A DNA stretch of 64,000 nt. Source: SHAN690 sp038131955 (lineage in GTDB: Bacteria > Bacteroidota > Bacteroidia > Flavobacteriales_G > Salibacteraceae). The position numbers and the translations under genes were made by a program. Of the stretch, positions 52,254-60,640 are shown piece after piece (the first letter of the stretch is position 1; every line of letters begins with the position of its first letter). The notes beneath the pieces were generated by a model. The model was not told the origin of the DNA. It ran no database searches and was given only the letters and a program-made list of their open reading frames with translations. Where the stretch lies: assembly GCA_038131955.1 (NCBI GenBank), contig JAYPQK010000002.1, forward strand, positions 124,001-188,000. The letters run 5' to 3'.

Positions 52254-53300
52254 CTACTTTTCTTCGTTGTAGTACACCTTGTAGAACTTCATCCCACGGT
52301 GAGCGTCATAGCCTTGCTCGATGTTATCGGGATTGCCGTGCACGTAGATGTGGAAGTTCTTGTCCAGTTTCAAAACGCTCTTGAAGAACTTCTTACCCTG
52401 CTTCACGGCACTCTTTGAACTCTCAAAGTGATCTTCGATCTCGATATGGTGCTCTTCGGCGTAGCGTTCTTTGTAAGCATTGAACGTCTCGATCACTTCA
52501 GGTTGTTCCAGTACCGTTTGCGCAAAATCCGCCGTGTCGATCTCATCATTCTCTGTAAAATACCCGGATGAACGATTCATCATCTGGATCTGCGTGGTCC
52601 GGTCCACATCAAAAGCCTGCGGCATCTCTTCCATGACGAAAGAGCGCGTCAACTCCATGTAATCTCGGGTTTGCGTGAATTCCGTGGTGATCACTTTCAC
52701 CCCAAGAAAATCATCTTTCCAATAAGCGGCTTCATCTCCTTTGCTGACTGCATCGTGGATCAGCACCCTATACCCTTCTTCAGAGCGAGTATTGAAGATA
52801 ATACACCCCTTATCCAACTTCTTGATATCAATACCACGATCAAAACTCAATTCCACATTCTCAGTATGCTGATGCACGTTCATGAAGATGCTCTTCTGCT
52901 CACTTTTGAATAAGCCGATCGCATCCACCTCCTCACCGTCGAAGACCGCACTCTCGAAATGCACCACGTAGAACTCGCCTCCCTTGATCTTTGGGTGGAT
53001 CGAATGCGCGTACAGATGTTTCGCCAGGCGTTGGGAAGCCTCGATGAAATTGATCGACGTCAGGTTGAGTTCATGAATGAACGAATACGCCTCGTTCAAT
53101 TCCAAATCTGTATGATGATGAAAAGAAGCATACTCCTCAGACTGGAAGGGCTTTAGGAAATACTGCAATAAGAGTTCTTCTTCCTCTACAGCAAGTGAAC
53201 GCAGGTGGTGATCGCTCAAATGAAGGTCCTCTTCATGGGCTTTGTTACCCACTTTATGGACGGCAATTTTCTTGATCGAAACGGCGGAAAGATCATGCAT
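52254..53300 (-). CDS. Nucleoid-associated protein (NdpA/YejK family)
   Basis: About 348 residues from the ATG at 53300; the frame is open 12 codons further up, but the family begins near SIKKIAVHKVGNKAHEEDL. Conserved blocks: GGEFYVVHFESAVFDGEEVDAIGLFKSE, GCIIFNTRSEEGYRVLIHD, and the C-terminal LDKNFHIYVHGNPDN. This fits the bacterial nucleoid-associated family PF04245 (COG3081). It is DNA-binding and cytoplasmic. A single gene between two terminator-like regions. Confidence 0.85.
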   Translation of the reverse strand: MHDLSAVSIKKIAVHKVGNKAHEEDLHLSDHHLRSLAVEEEELLLQYFLKPFQSEEYASFHHHTDLELNEAYSFIHELNLTSINFIEASQRLAKHLYAHSIHPKIKGGEFYVVHFESAVFDGEEVDAIGLFKSEQKSIFMNVHQHTENVELSFDRGIDIKKLDKGCIIFNTRSEEGYRVLIHDAVSKGDEAAYWKDDFLGVKVITTEFTQTRDYMELTRSFVMEEMPQAFDVDRTTQIQMMNRSSGYFTENDEIDTADFAQTVLEQPEVIETFNAYKERYAEEHHIEIEDHFESSKSAVKQGKKFFKSVLKLDKNFHIYVHGNPDNIEQGYDAHRGMKFYKVYYNEEK

Positions 53301-53351
53301 AGCATTCGTGATTTCGTGGTCGACGAAACTAAGCAATCAGAAGTACTAGAA

Positions 53352-54050
53352 CTAGAGAAGAAGTTGCTCTAAGAAATCTCCTGCGAAGAAGGCCAACAAT
53401 GCCGCCAACGCACCTAAGCCAAGGGTTTCCAAAACTCCCTGTAGGTGGCTGGATCTAGTCACATAACTCTTCATCCATCCGATTCCGATAAAGGCTGCTG
53501 CGGTCACGAGGGACGAGATAAGAAAGCGATCCATGTTCACCTCCATCCACACGGCATAGATGTACGTGCTTAACGGTATTAGTCCAAAAATGATAAAGCT
53601 GATGAAGGTGCTGAGCCCGATCATCGCTGACGGCTTCTTCTCCTCGATCATCTCTAATTCATGCTTCATCATCACATCCACCCAACGATCTTCGTTTTCC
53701 GTGATCTTATCTACTACGTCCTCGAGTAACTTGCCTTCAAAACCTAGCTCCGTGAAGATCTCACGCACCTCTCGAATCTCGTCTTCGGGCACCTCCTCGA
53801 TTTCGCGGTATTCATTCCGTTTTTCCTTGTGGTACAGCGCCTTTTCGCTTTTGCTGCTTAAGTAGGCTCCCACCGACATTGAAAACCCATCTGCTACGAG
53901 ATTAGCAAAGCCAAGAATGATCACGACACTGCTGGACAGTCCAGCACCTTCTGCTCCAGCCACCACGGCGAACGTGGTTACTGCCCCATCAATTCCTCCA
54001 TAGACGATCTCCCCTAAATGATCATTGACCCATTTTTTCAGGGAGTTCAT
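53352..54050 (-). CDS. VIT1/CCC1-family transporter
   Basis: 232 residues. Family pattern at the start: GEIVYGGIDGAVTTFAVVAGAEGAGLSSSVVIILGFANLVADGFSMSVGAYLSSKSE, followed by a charged cytoplasmic metal-binding domain (EEVPEDEIREVREIFTE, MMKHELEMIEEKKPSA) and three further helices. CCC1/VIT1 proteins move Fe2+ or Mn2+ out of the cytosol. The direction and metal are inferred. Its start overlaps the stop of the DUF6265 gene by 4 bases. Confidence 0.88.
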   Translation of the reverse strand: MNSLKKWVNDHLGEIVYGGIDGAVTTFAVVAGAEGAGLSSSVVIILGFANLVADGFSMSVGAYLSSKSEKALYHKEKRNEYREIEEVPEDEIREVREIFTELGFEGKLLEDVVDKITENEDRWVDVMMKHELEMIEEKKPSAMIGLSTFISFIIFGLIPLSTYIYAVWMEVNMDRFLISSLVTAAAFIGIGWMKSYVTRSSHLQGVLETLGLGALAALLAFFAGDFLEQLLL

Positions 54051-54505
54051 CGCTGTACTCGTTTAAGTTCGTACCGCATTTGCTGGTCATCACCGAGGAG
54101 CGTAACTTGAATGACCGAATCCCTAGATGGGGCGTAGCGTACGATCTTAGGAAAGTCATTGAGCTCGTTCACAAAGTCATACGACTCCTCTACGGCATCA
54201 TCCCATCGAAACATGAAAGGACCTTCTCCGTCGATGACTGCTGCATACCCAACACGGTTTGCAAACTGTTCAATAAAAAGAGCCTCAGAGTTCAAGGTAT
54301 CTTCCCCATTCAATTGGAATCCAACGCCCACATAGCGGCCCTTCTCCCACTTCCATCGCTCGATCATGGTGATTCCATTCAATTCACCCCGCCATTTACC
54401 TGACAACCATCTGAATTCTTCACGGAATTGATTAGGTCGTTCATCGCATCCCCCAAGAATAATGATGATCATAGCGATCTTCAGCCATATGTTCATTGTG
54501 CGCAT
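54047..54505 (-). CDS. DUF6265-type lipoprotein
   Basis: 152 residues; lipobox ILGGC after a short signal peptide (an ATG at 54496 is an equally good start). The domain fits DUF6265: FRWLSGKWRGELNGITMIERWKWE, FQLNGEDTLNSEALFIEQF, FMFRWDDAVEESYDFVNELNDFP and VIQVTLLGDDQQMRYELKRV. A small calycin-like barrel, outer-membrane or periplasmic, function unknown. It overlaps the VIT1-type gene by 4 bases and is divergent from fmt. Confidence 0.75.
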   Translation of the reverse strand: MRTMNIWLKIAMIIIILGGCDERPNQFREEFRWLSGKWRGELNGITMIERWKWEKGRYVGVGFQLNGEDTLNSEALFIEQFANRVGYAAVIDGEGPFMFRWDDAVEESYDFVNELNDFPKIVRYAPSRDSVIQVTLLGDDQQMRYELKRVQR

Positions 54506-54567
54506 GTATCAAAACTAGTCAATCCTGCTTATGTCCGACCACCCTGTATCTTCGCGCTTTGCATCCT

Positions 54568-55503
54568 ATGAAACTTGTCTTTTTCGGAACACCTGATTTT
54601 GCCGTAGCGAGCCTCGAAGCGATCATCGCAGCAGGGCACGAAGTGCTCGCCGTGGTCACAGCACCCGACCGACCTGCTGGACGGGGACATCAACTCAAAC
54701 CATCTCCGGTAAAGGAATGTGCACTGGCGCACAACCTAAAGGTCCTTCAGCCGACCAATTTAAAATCGTCAGACTTCGTAGAAGAATTGAGGTCGATGAA
54801 GGCAGAAATTCAAGTGGTCGTCGCCTTTCGTATGCTACCGGAAGTAGTTTGGAATATGCCTCCGCAAGGCACCTACAATGTCCATGGCTCGCTCCTGCCC
54901 GATTATCGCGGCGCAGCTCCCATACATTGGGCAGTGGTCAATGGAGAAGCAGAAACTGGAGTGACGACGTTCAAGCTCAAACACGAGATCGATACCGGAA
55001 GTATTCTCCTCCAGCGAGCCACTCCGATCGGTGAGAATGAAACCACAGGGGATGTTTATGAACGACTTATGAAAATGGGCGCCCAACTGATTGTAGAATC
55101 ATTGCTACTAATAGAATCCGGAAAGGCGGAATTGGAGGAACAACCTGCGACAGAATCAAAACACGCTCCCAAGATCAACAAAGAAGACGCCCACGTGGAC
55201 CCGCAGAAGAGCGCGTCAGAGGTCCACAACCGAGTTCGAGGCATGAACCCATTCCCCGGAGCGTTTATTCGAGTCCATCACGGAGATGAGATCGAAACTT
55301 GGAAGGTGAGTGACTCAATGGTCACCGACATCATTTCTAATAATCCCGGCCAGATCACCGAGGACGGAAACCGGATCCTCCTGCACTGCCAAGACTATTG
55401 CGTAGAACTTGGAATGATTCAACCACCGGGCAAGAAGCGTCTTTCGGCCAAAGAGTTCATCAACGGATTCCGGGGCGACCTATCATCGCTCTCTTGCCAA
55501 TAA
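54568..55503 (+). CDS. fmt: Methionyl-tRNA formyltransferase
   Basis: 312 residues from the ATG at 54568, matching the family start MKLVFFGTPDFAVASLEAI. The formyl-transfer loop APDRPAGRGHQLKPSPVKE, the catalytic NVHGSLLPDYRGAAPIHWAV (Asn, His and the later Asp of the active site), and the C-terminal tRNA-binding OB domain (VHNRVRGMNPFPGAFI) are all there. It formylates initiator Met-tRNA. No def gene is next to it. It is divergent from the DUF6265 gene and convergent with the PDZ gene. Confidence 0.96.
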   Translation: MKLVFFGTPDFAVASLEAIIAAGHEVLAVVTAPDRPAGRGHQLKPSPVKECALAHNLKVLQPTNLKSSDFVEELRSMKAEIQVVVAFRMLPEVVWNMPPQGTYNVHGSLLPDYRGAAPIHWAVVNGEAETGVTTFKLKHEIDTGSILLQRATPIGENETTGDVYERLMKMGAQLIVESLLLIESGKAELEEQPATESKHAPKINKEDAHVDPQKSASEVHNRVRGMNPFPGAFIRVHHGDEIETWKVSDSMVTDIISNNPGQITEDGNRILLHCQDYCVELGMIQPPGKKRLSAKEFINGFRGDLSSLSCQ

Positions 55504-55527
55504 AAAAGCCTCCACAATAGGAGGCTT
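55502..55527 (-). terminator. Rho-independent terminator of the PDZ gene
   Basis: Perfect stem AAGCCTCC/GGAGGCTT with a 6-base loop; read on the minus strand it is followed by a T run (A run 55502-55507 on the plus strand). It sits at the end of the PDZ gene and directly after the fmt stop. Confidence 0.85.
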
Positions 55528-55548
55528 CGTTCAAATCATTTCGGGCTA

Positions 55549-56640
55549 TCAGTGTTTGACGATCCGGGAAACATTCTCCTTTCCCCCTTGCTCTATAGAC
55601 AAGAAGTACATGCCAGATTCCTGATTGGTTAGATCGACTCGTGTCAATATTCCTTCTGACCCTGGGTCTACCTCTTTCTCCAACACCAGCTGCCCTTGCG
55701 CATTCAGTACTTGAATCCGAACCTTCCCCTGGTTGGCAGGAATCCCGTCTACCACGAACACACCATCGCTCGGATTCGGCGAGATCATTAATCTTTCCAG
55801 CTCCAGAGAGATGTCCACATCCAAAGAAGCTCCTGAGCGCTCGTTGAGCGACTCGATCTCCTCCGAATCCAATTCTTCCATTTCGAATCGATAGACCATC
55901 CTTCTATGAGGTGTTGGTGCCTCTTCGAAAAACTCCCTTGATCTGCGAGGACGATCATCGGGACCTAGAAATATGTCGTAGAATTCTAAGTCGTCTCCCT
56001 TCATCATGCGCAACTGGGATCTTGGTTCGAATGTGCCAAGGGTTGCTTTCGCCTTATCTTTCTTTCCTTCCCGCTCAAATCGGATCGAGATCTCGTCTCC
56101 TGATTCGTGAGACCGAACTGCTTTGGCCACCTCTTCGTGAGAATTCATGGGCTCTCCATCTATCTCGAGGATAACATCGCCATCCTGAAGTCCGGCCTTC
56201 TCTGCCGCAGAACCTTCGACTACATTACGTATCAAAACCCCATCTCCCTCGCGGGATTCCGTGACTACCCCCAAAAAAGCTTTCGGGTGAGGGTGGTGCA
56301 TACGCTCTGATGGTGAGAATGCGCGCACATGATGACGGACGTGTGGATGAAAATGACTCTCAGCTTCTGCCAATCGTCTGTTTATAATGACCTCAACATC
56401 GGACTCCTCGAGATCACCCATAGCTTCTTCCAGTACCATCTCGATCTCTTCGAGCATCTCTTCCAACTGCCGGTCCAATTCATCGAGCTTAATTTCAACT
56501 TCTTGGGTGGTCGTGGTCGTTTCCCCATCCTCAGTCACTTCGACCTGGACCTTGACCTTCTTTTGCGCGTCCGCCTCTTGTGCTTGTGCGAAGGCGAAGA
56601 CTCCGAAGAGCAGCAATGCAATGAAAGCTGTTTCTTTCAT
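55549..56640 (-). CDS. PDZ-domain protein with T9SS sorting domain
   Basis: About 363 residues from the ATG at 56640, which starts the signal peptide (MKETAFIALLLFGVFAFAQA). A coiled-coil, Glu-rich stretch (KLDELDRQLEEMLEEIEMVL) is followed by one PDZ domain (residues ~130-210: AFLGVVTESREGDGVLI, AEKAGLQDGDVILEIDGEPM, and GDEISIRFEREGKKDKAKA), a variable region rich in Arg and Glu, and a type A T9SS sorting domain (LMISPNPSDGVFVVDG, QVLNAQGQLVLEKEV, ESGMYFLSIEQG). No protease domain is attached, so it binds rather than cuts. A His-rich patch (HFHPHVRHHVRAFSP, MHHPHP) may bind metal. Confidence 0.82.
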   Translation of the reverse strand: MKETAFIALLLFGVFAFAQAQEADAQKKVKVQVEVTEDGETTTTTQEVEIKLDELDRQLEEMLEEIEMVLEEAMGDLEESDVEVIINRRLAEAESHFHPHVRHHVRAFSPSERMHHPHPKAFLGVVTESREGDGVLIRNVVEGSAAEKAGLQDGDVILEIDGEPMNSHEEVAKAVRSHESGDEISIRFEREGKKDKAKATLGTFEPRSQLRMMKGDDLEFYDIFLGPDDRPRRSREFFEEAPTPHRRMVYRFEMEELDSEEIESLNERSGASLDVDISLELERLMISPNPSDGVFVVDGIPANQGKVRIQVLNAQGQLVLEKEVDPGSEGILTRVDLTNQESGMYFLSIEQGGKENVSRIVKH

Positions 56641-56745
56641 GATAATTCTTGTATTCATAGACATAACTAAACGGTTTGTGGGCCAAAGCTAGAGGCTCAG
56701 TCATCGGAGGAAAAGTTAAAACCCGTTGGGAACTGTTAAACGATG

Positions 56746-57022
56746 CTAATCCTTACCAAGCTGCCATCCCGGTCCGCCGAAATTGGGACAAGGCACATTA
56801 CGCTCACTCCAACGCTTTTTCTTGTACTTGAAGTTGCGCCAAAGCTCAATCTGAAGAGAGACCTCATGAGCACCCAAGGAGTATGTATGAAGCGTCGACG
56901 TAGAGATGTCGTAGCTGTAGCTGAATCGTGAAGGTCGGTGTCCCGGAGCCGCATGAGAACTGCCGTTGCGCATTAAACACGAAAAGCAACAATACCACAG
57001 GTATGAATAATAGGTTTTTCAT
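56746..57022 (-). pseudogene. PorP/SprF-family remnant with large internal deletion
   Basis: Read on the minus strand, ATG at 57022 gives a signal peptide (MKNLLFIPVVLLLFVFNAQ), after which the frame degenerates. In another frame, a fragment ending at 56746 carries the last barrel strands of the PorP/SprF family (RFSYSYDISTSTLHTYSLGAHEVSL, then IELWRNFKYKKKRW). So the head and tail of one gene have been joined with the middle ~250 residues lost and the frame changed at about 56970. Intact members are 300-350 residues and serve in type IX secretion or gliding, often beside a SprB-like adhesin. No such partner is near. Confidence 0.75.
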
Positions 57023-57121
57023 AGGCCTTTTGGGAGGTGCTAGGATACCACTAATTTATTACCTGGGGCGAGATAGTGAGGTTATTTCTAAGTTAGACCC
57101 TTCAAACTAATCAAAAGTTGC

Positions 57122-58036
57122 ATGAGTCTTTCCAAGATCATCCTCGGGTTCGTTATTTACGGCTACATGTGTACAGGGTTACACGCACAAGAAATCGAAG
57201 TTCTCATTCTCGGTATCGCTCAGGATGCCGGACACCCCCAAATAGGCTGCGTAAAGCCCTGCTGCTCTGAGTCTTACAAGAATACATTAAACCAGCATCG
57301 CGTAGCATCATTGGCAATAAGTGATGGTGAAAATTTTTATATCATAGACGCAACACCAAGCATCGTTGAGCAATACCAAACCGCCTCAGATCACTTTTCA
57401 GGAATGTCTCTTGGCGGCATTTTTCTTACCCATGCTCATATTGGACACTATACCGGATTGATGCATTTCGGAAGAGAAGCGATGTCATCGAAAGAATTAC
57501 CTGTTTACGTCATGCCGCGTATGAAAAATTTTCTGGAGAAGAATGGACCGTGGAGCCAACTAGTAGAACTCAAGAACATCGAATTACATGACCTCCAGGA
57601 TGAGAAACCTGTTTCACTCGGCGAGCTGACCATCCTTCCTTTGGAAGTTCCTCATCGAGATGAATTCTCCGAAACGGTTGGATACCTAATCAAGGGCTCA
57701 TCCTCCTCCCTGCTCTACATACCCGATATTGATAAATGGGAAACATGGGATCGCCCGATCGACAAACTCATTTCCAAGGTGGATTTCGTCTTATTGGATG
57801 GAACCTTCTTCGATGGTGATGAAGTGCCGGGAAGAAATCTCTATGAGATCCCCCACCCCTTTGTCGTAGAGAGCATCGAGCACTTGCGCAATCTTTCAGA
57901 TGAGAACAAGAATAAAGTCTATTTCATCCATCTGAATCACACAAACCCTCTGCTCGACACAGATAATGAGGCTTATCAACGCGTGATCAAAGAAGGAATG
58001 CACATCGCCAAACGTGGGATGACCTTTCAGCTGTAG
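57122..58036 (+). CDS. PqqB-like metallo-beta-lactamase-fold protein with signal peptide
   Basis: 304 residues with an N-terminal signal sequence (ILGFVIYGYMCTGLHAQ). The fold is metallo-beta-lactamase with motif THAHIGHYTG as the HxHxxH-like core, GTFFDGDEVPGRN and HLNHTNPLL later. It resembles PqqB (ILGIAQDAGHPQIGC), but the other pqq genes are absent. The Cys-rich stretch GCVKPCCSESY follows at once. Unlike cytoplasmic PqqB, it appears to be exported. A hydrolase with unknown substrate. Confidence 0.78.
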   Translation: MSLSKIILGFVIYGYMCTGLHAQEIEVLILGIAQDAGHPQIGCVKPCCSESYKNTLNQHRVASLAISDGENFYIIDATPSIVEQYQTASDHFSGMSLGGIFLTHAHIGHYTGLMHFGREAMSSKELPVYVMPRMKNFLEKNGPWSQLVELKNIELHDLQDEKPVSLGELTILPLEVPHRDEFSETVGYLIKGSSSSLLYIPDIDKWETWDRPIDKLISKVDFVLLDGTFFDGDEVPGRNLYEIPHPFVVESIEHLRNLSDENKNKVYFIHLNHTNPLLDTDNEAYQRVIKEGMHIAKRGMTFQL

Positions 58037-58124
58037 ATCATCAACGTTTCCTATTTCATAAGTCCTTGGAGATCTTTTCTTCCTATAGAATACTCCCCCG
58101 AAATTAGCTGGAAATGAAAAGGTC

Positions 58125-58613
58125 ATGATTCAGCATATTCTTGACACCCCATTAGGATGGTTTCGCGTGATTGGAAATGAAACGCACATCATTGCTGCGC
58201 AATGGATATCGGAGGAAGACGCCATCGTCGGAAGTGACGGCGGTAACGTCCTTTGGAAAAGAGAGGTGGAAAGGCAAGTCGCTGAGTATTTCAATGGAAG
58301 GAGAAATTCCTTTACACTGCCATTGGCACCTGCGGGTTCGACATTCCAACAGCGCGTTTGGGACGCATTGACAGAGATTCCAATAGGCACTACGGAGTCG
58401 TATAAAACGATCGCGGAACGACTTCAAAACCCTGAGGGCTCACTTGCAGTGGGTAAGGCTGCGGGCGAGAACCCAGTTCTCCTATTGATCCCATGTCATC
58501 GCTTGATCGGATCAGACGGAGAATTGACCGGATATGCTGCTGGTTTGGAGCACAAGGAATGGCTTTTAGAACACGAAGGAGCTTTGCAGCCTCAACAACT
58601 TCGATTGTTTTGA
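58125..58613 (+). CDS. ogt: Methylated-DNA--[protein]-cysteine S-methyltransferase
   Basis: 162 residues, full length for Ogt. The acceptor site is LLIPCHRLIGSDGELTGYAAG, the DNA-binding helix reads TFQQRVWDALTEIPIGTTESY, and the C-terminus WLLEHEG closes the family pattern. It directly removes alkyl groups from O6-guanine, one molecule per protein. The SGNH hydrolase gene begins two bases after its stop, so they probably share a transcript. The upstream PqqB-like gene ends 88 bases away. Confidence 0.94.
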   Translation: MIQHILDTPLGWFRVIGNETHIIAAQWISEEDAIVGSDGGNVLWKREVERQVAEYFNGRRNSFTLPLAPAGSTFQQRVWDALTEIPIGTTESYKTIAERLQNPEGSLAVGKAAGENPVLLLIPCHRLIGSDGELTGYAAGLEHKEWLLEHEGALQPQQLRLF

Positions 58614-58615
58614 TC

Positions 58616-59263
58616 ATGATGCGCTATATCACCGTCAGTGTTTTATTATGCCTGACTTTTTCTCTGCGATCCCAGACTCTTCGCTTTCTGGCCTTAGGTG
58701 ACTCCTACACCATCGGCGAGTCAGTGGGAGAAAGCGAGCGATGGCCTCGACAACTTCAGGACACCTTGATCTCTATGGGATACGATGTGAAGCTCGATAT
58801 CGTAGCGAAGACCGGATGGCGTACAGATGAGTTGATTAGGGCGACCCGAGATCATGGCAATGCTGAATTTGACCTAGTCTCTTTATTAATCGGGGTTAAC
58901 AACCAGTATCAAGGCAGGCCATTTGAGCAATTTCAAACCGACTTGGATACACTGATTACGCTGGCTTTGGAACTGGTTTCGGGAGACACCTCAGCCCTGT
59001 TCTTTGTGAGCATCCCTGACTATGGAGTGACTCCTTTTGGTTTGAGTCGAGATAAGCCTAATACAAGTTCTGAGATCGACCGTTACAACACCTACATCGA
59101 TCAAAAAGCGAAGAACTTGGAAGTTCCATACGTATACATTACGGATATTTCTCGGATAAAGAATGAAGATCTGACCGCCTCTGACGGACTACATCCGAGT
59201 GCATTGCAATATTCGAAATGGATTCCGCGTATCCTCGAAAGCGTTGGATTGAGCGAGGATTGA
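58616..59263 (+). CDS. SGNH-family hydrolase (esterase/lipase-like)
   Basis: About 215 residues from the ATG ATG at 58616/58619; the longer open frame upstream overlaps ogt and is not used. A signal peptide (ISVLLCLTFSLRSQ-like stretch) is followed by the SGNH blocks: block I FLALGDSYTIGESVG with the catalytic serine, block III SLLIGVNNQYQG with Asn, and block V DGLHPSALQY with the Asp-His pair. Secreted esterase or acetylxylan/GDSL-type hydrolase; substrate unknown. It is convergent with the next gene, with five bases between the stops. Confidence 0.85.
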   Translation: MMRYITVSVLLCLTFSLRSQTLRFLALGDSYTIGESVGESERWPRQLQDTLISMGYDVKLDIVAKTGWRTDELIRATRDHGNAEFDLVSLLIGVNNQYQGRPFEQFQTDLDTLITLALELVSGDTSALFFVSIPDYGVTPFGLSRDKPNTSSEIDRYNTYIDQKAKNLEVPYVYITDISRIKNEDLTASDGLHPSALQYSKWIPRILESVGLSED

Positions 59264-59268
59264 CCGAT

Positions 59269-60087
59269 TTAGTTTTTGGTCAATTCCTCCATCAAGCCTG
59301 CATCCAGATTTTGATTGGACATTTCCGGAAGGACAAGCACCTTTCTTGCAGCCTGATAGCCAAGAAGTCGGGCGATTCTTAGGGTTTTAGACCTTTCTTC
59401 CCATACCACCTCCATGGACGTACCACTAAAGCCCTTCTCATAAGCTTGGAGATACTTCTTATAAATACCATGTTCGGCGCCTACGGGAATGCTCACATTA
59501 GATACCTTATCGATGTACAGAAGCGCAATATACTTGTCAGCAAGATCAACGAATCGCTCGGCTGAGAATCGGTATGGGCGCAGCAAATAGTCTGCACGAA
59601 CATCCATTTCCTCACTAAACTCTGAGAAATTTAACCCCACTCGTGGTACCGCAATAACACCGACATCTTCCCCTCCCTCAATTCGGTGCAATCTAGGCAA
59701 GTCAGAAGGCGCCAGCGCATCACCTGAATCCATGAATATCTCTCGAAAGACCCGGTTGGGACCATTAAACTCCTTTCCGGTTTCAGCGCATTGAACCGAA
59801 CGAAATCTGGCGCTGAGAAATATGTCCGCGTTTCCAAGGGTTAACTCAACACCATTCAGATTCAACATCCACCTGCCGAAGGTCGAGCGTATCGGATACT
59901 CATCTACGTACGGATCTAAGTGCTCCAGCTTCGAAGAACTGGCAAAAAATTCAAGTTCAAGTATCTGGTATCGTCTATCTACATGAATGATCTCCCAATG
60001 ATTGATCAGATCATGCGCCACACGCTCGAAGGAAGACAAAACATCCGTACGTTTCTCAATGGAAACAAGGCTAGTTAGTAGTTTCAA
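59269..60087 (-). CDS. Conserved hypothetical protein
   Basis: 272 residues, no signal peptide, no membrane segment. Blocks YQILELEFFASSSKLEHLDPYVDEYP, LTLGNADIFLSARFRSVQ and GPNRVFREIFMD recall a family of uncharacterised proteins that I associate weakly with 3-methyladenine-glycosylase-like folds, but the usual glycosylase motifs are not clear. The C-terminal part is a helical stretch (SMEVVWEERSKTLRIARLLGY). Probably cytoplasmic. Function not assigned. It is convergent with the SGNH gene and preceded by 120 bases of plain DNA. Confidence 0.6.
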   Translation of the reverse strand: MKLLTSLVSIEKRTDVLSSFERVAHDLINHWEIIHVDRRYQILELEFFASSSKLEHLDPYVDEYPIRSTFGRWMLNLNGVELTLGNADIFLSARFRSVQCAETGKEFNGPNRVFREIFMDSGDALAPSDLPRLHRIEGGEDVGVIAVPRVGLNFSEFSEEMDVRADYLLRPYRFSAERFVDLADKYIALLYIDKVSNVSIPVGAEHGIYKKYLQAYEKGFSGTSMEVVWEERSKTLRIARLLGYQAARKVLVLPEMSNQNLDAGLMEELTKN

Positions 60088-60210
60088 TTCTCAATGATTA
60101 GCCTCTCAAAAAAAGTCATTCATTTCGAGCTTTTGGTCAAACGACTCCGTCTTTCGACCAAGATCATTTTTCAAAACACGAAAGGTGAGCATATTGAGAT
60201 GAAGTAATAT

Positions 60211-60573
60211 CTATAACCCTAAATCTCCCAATTCTGGAAGTTCGTCAATGTATATCCAAAAGGAATGACGCAAGCGATCACATTGAGCGTTCTCTAGGGA
60301 AACCACGATTCGATCTTCGTGTTCCATTAGACCTTCGATGCGTGAAACCAGTCTTTTGGGCACTTTGCCGAGAACGAACTCCTTGTACCAACGATGCGCG
60401 AGAATCCTGATCTCATGGGTGAAATAGCCCACCTTTTCCAAAGAAAGCTGCATCCCTTTGAAAGTTACCCTTTCAAAGTCCTCAAGCGGAAGCGTGCGCT
60501 TGATCGCCATGGCAAATGGCAACGGTATATGATACCCAGGATCTCTTTTCGTTAAGCGCTTCTTTGGCTTCAT
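60211..60573 (-). CDS. Small hypothetical protein
   Basis: About 120 residues from the ATG at 60573; the frame is open 13 codons upstream. Basic N-terminus (MKPKKRLTKRDPGYHIPLPF), then a mixed alpha-beta body with MAIKRTLPLEDFERVTFKGM, YKEFVLGKVPKRLVSRIEGL and an acidic C-terminus (IDELPELGDLGL). No signal peptide. I do not recognise a family. Gaps of more than 100 bases on one side and about 70 on the other suggest its own transcript. Confidence 0.5.
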   Translation of the reverse strand: MKPKKRLTKRDPGYHIPLPFAMAIKRTLPLEDFERVTFKGMQLSLEKVGYFTHEIRILAHRWYKEFVLGKVPKRLVSRIEGLMEHEDRIVVSLENAQCDRLRHSFWIYIDELPELGDLGL

Positions 60574-60640
60574 AATAGGTGTAACGAAAATGATAAAAAG
60601 TCGTTGGGTCAAGCCAATAACTTATTGACAACGAGCACCG

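Noticed and set aside
57122..58036. Part of a PQQ biosynthesis operon
   Set aside because: No pqqA, C, D or E next to it and the protein carries a signal peptide.
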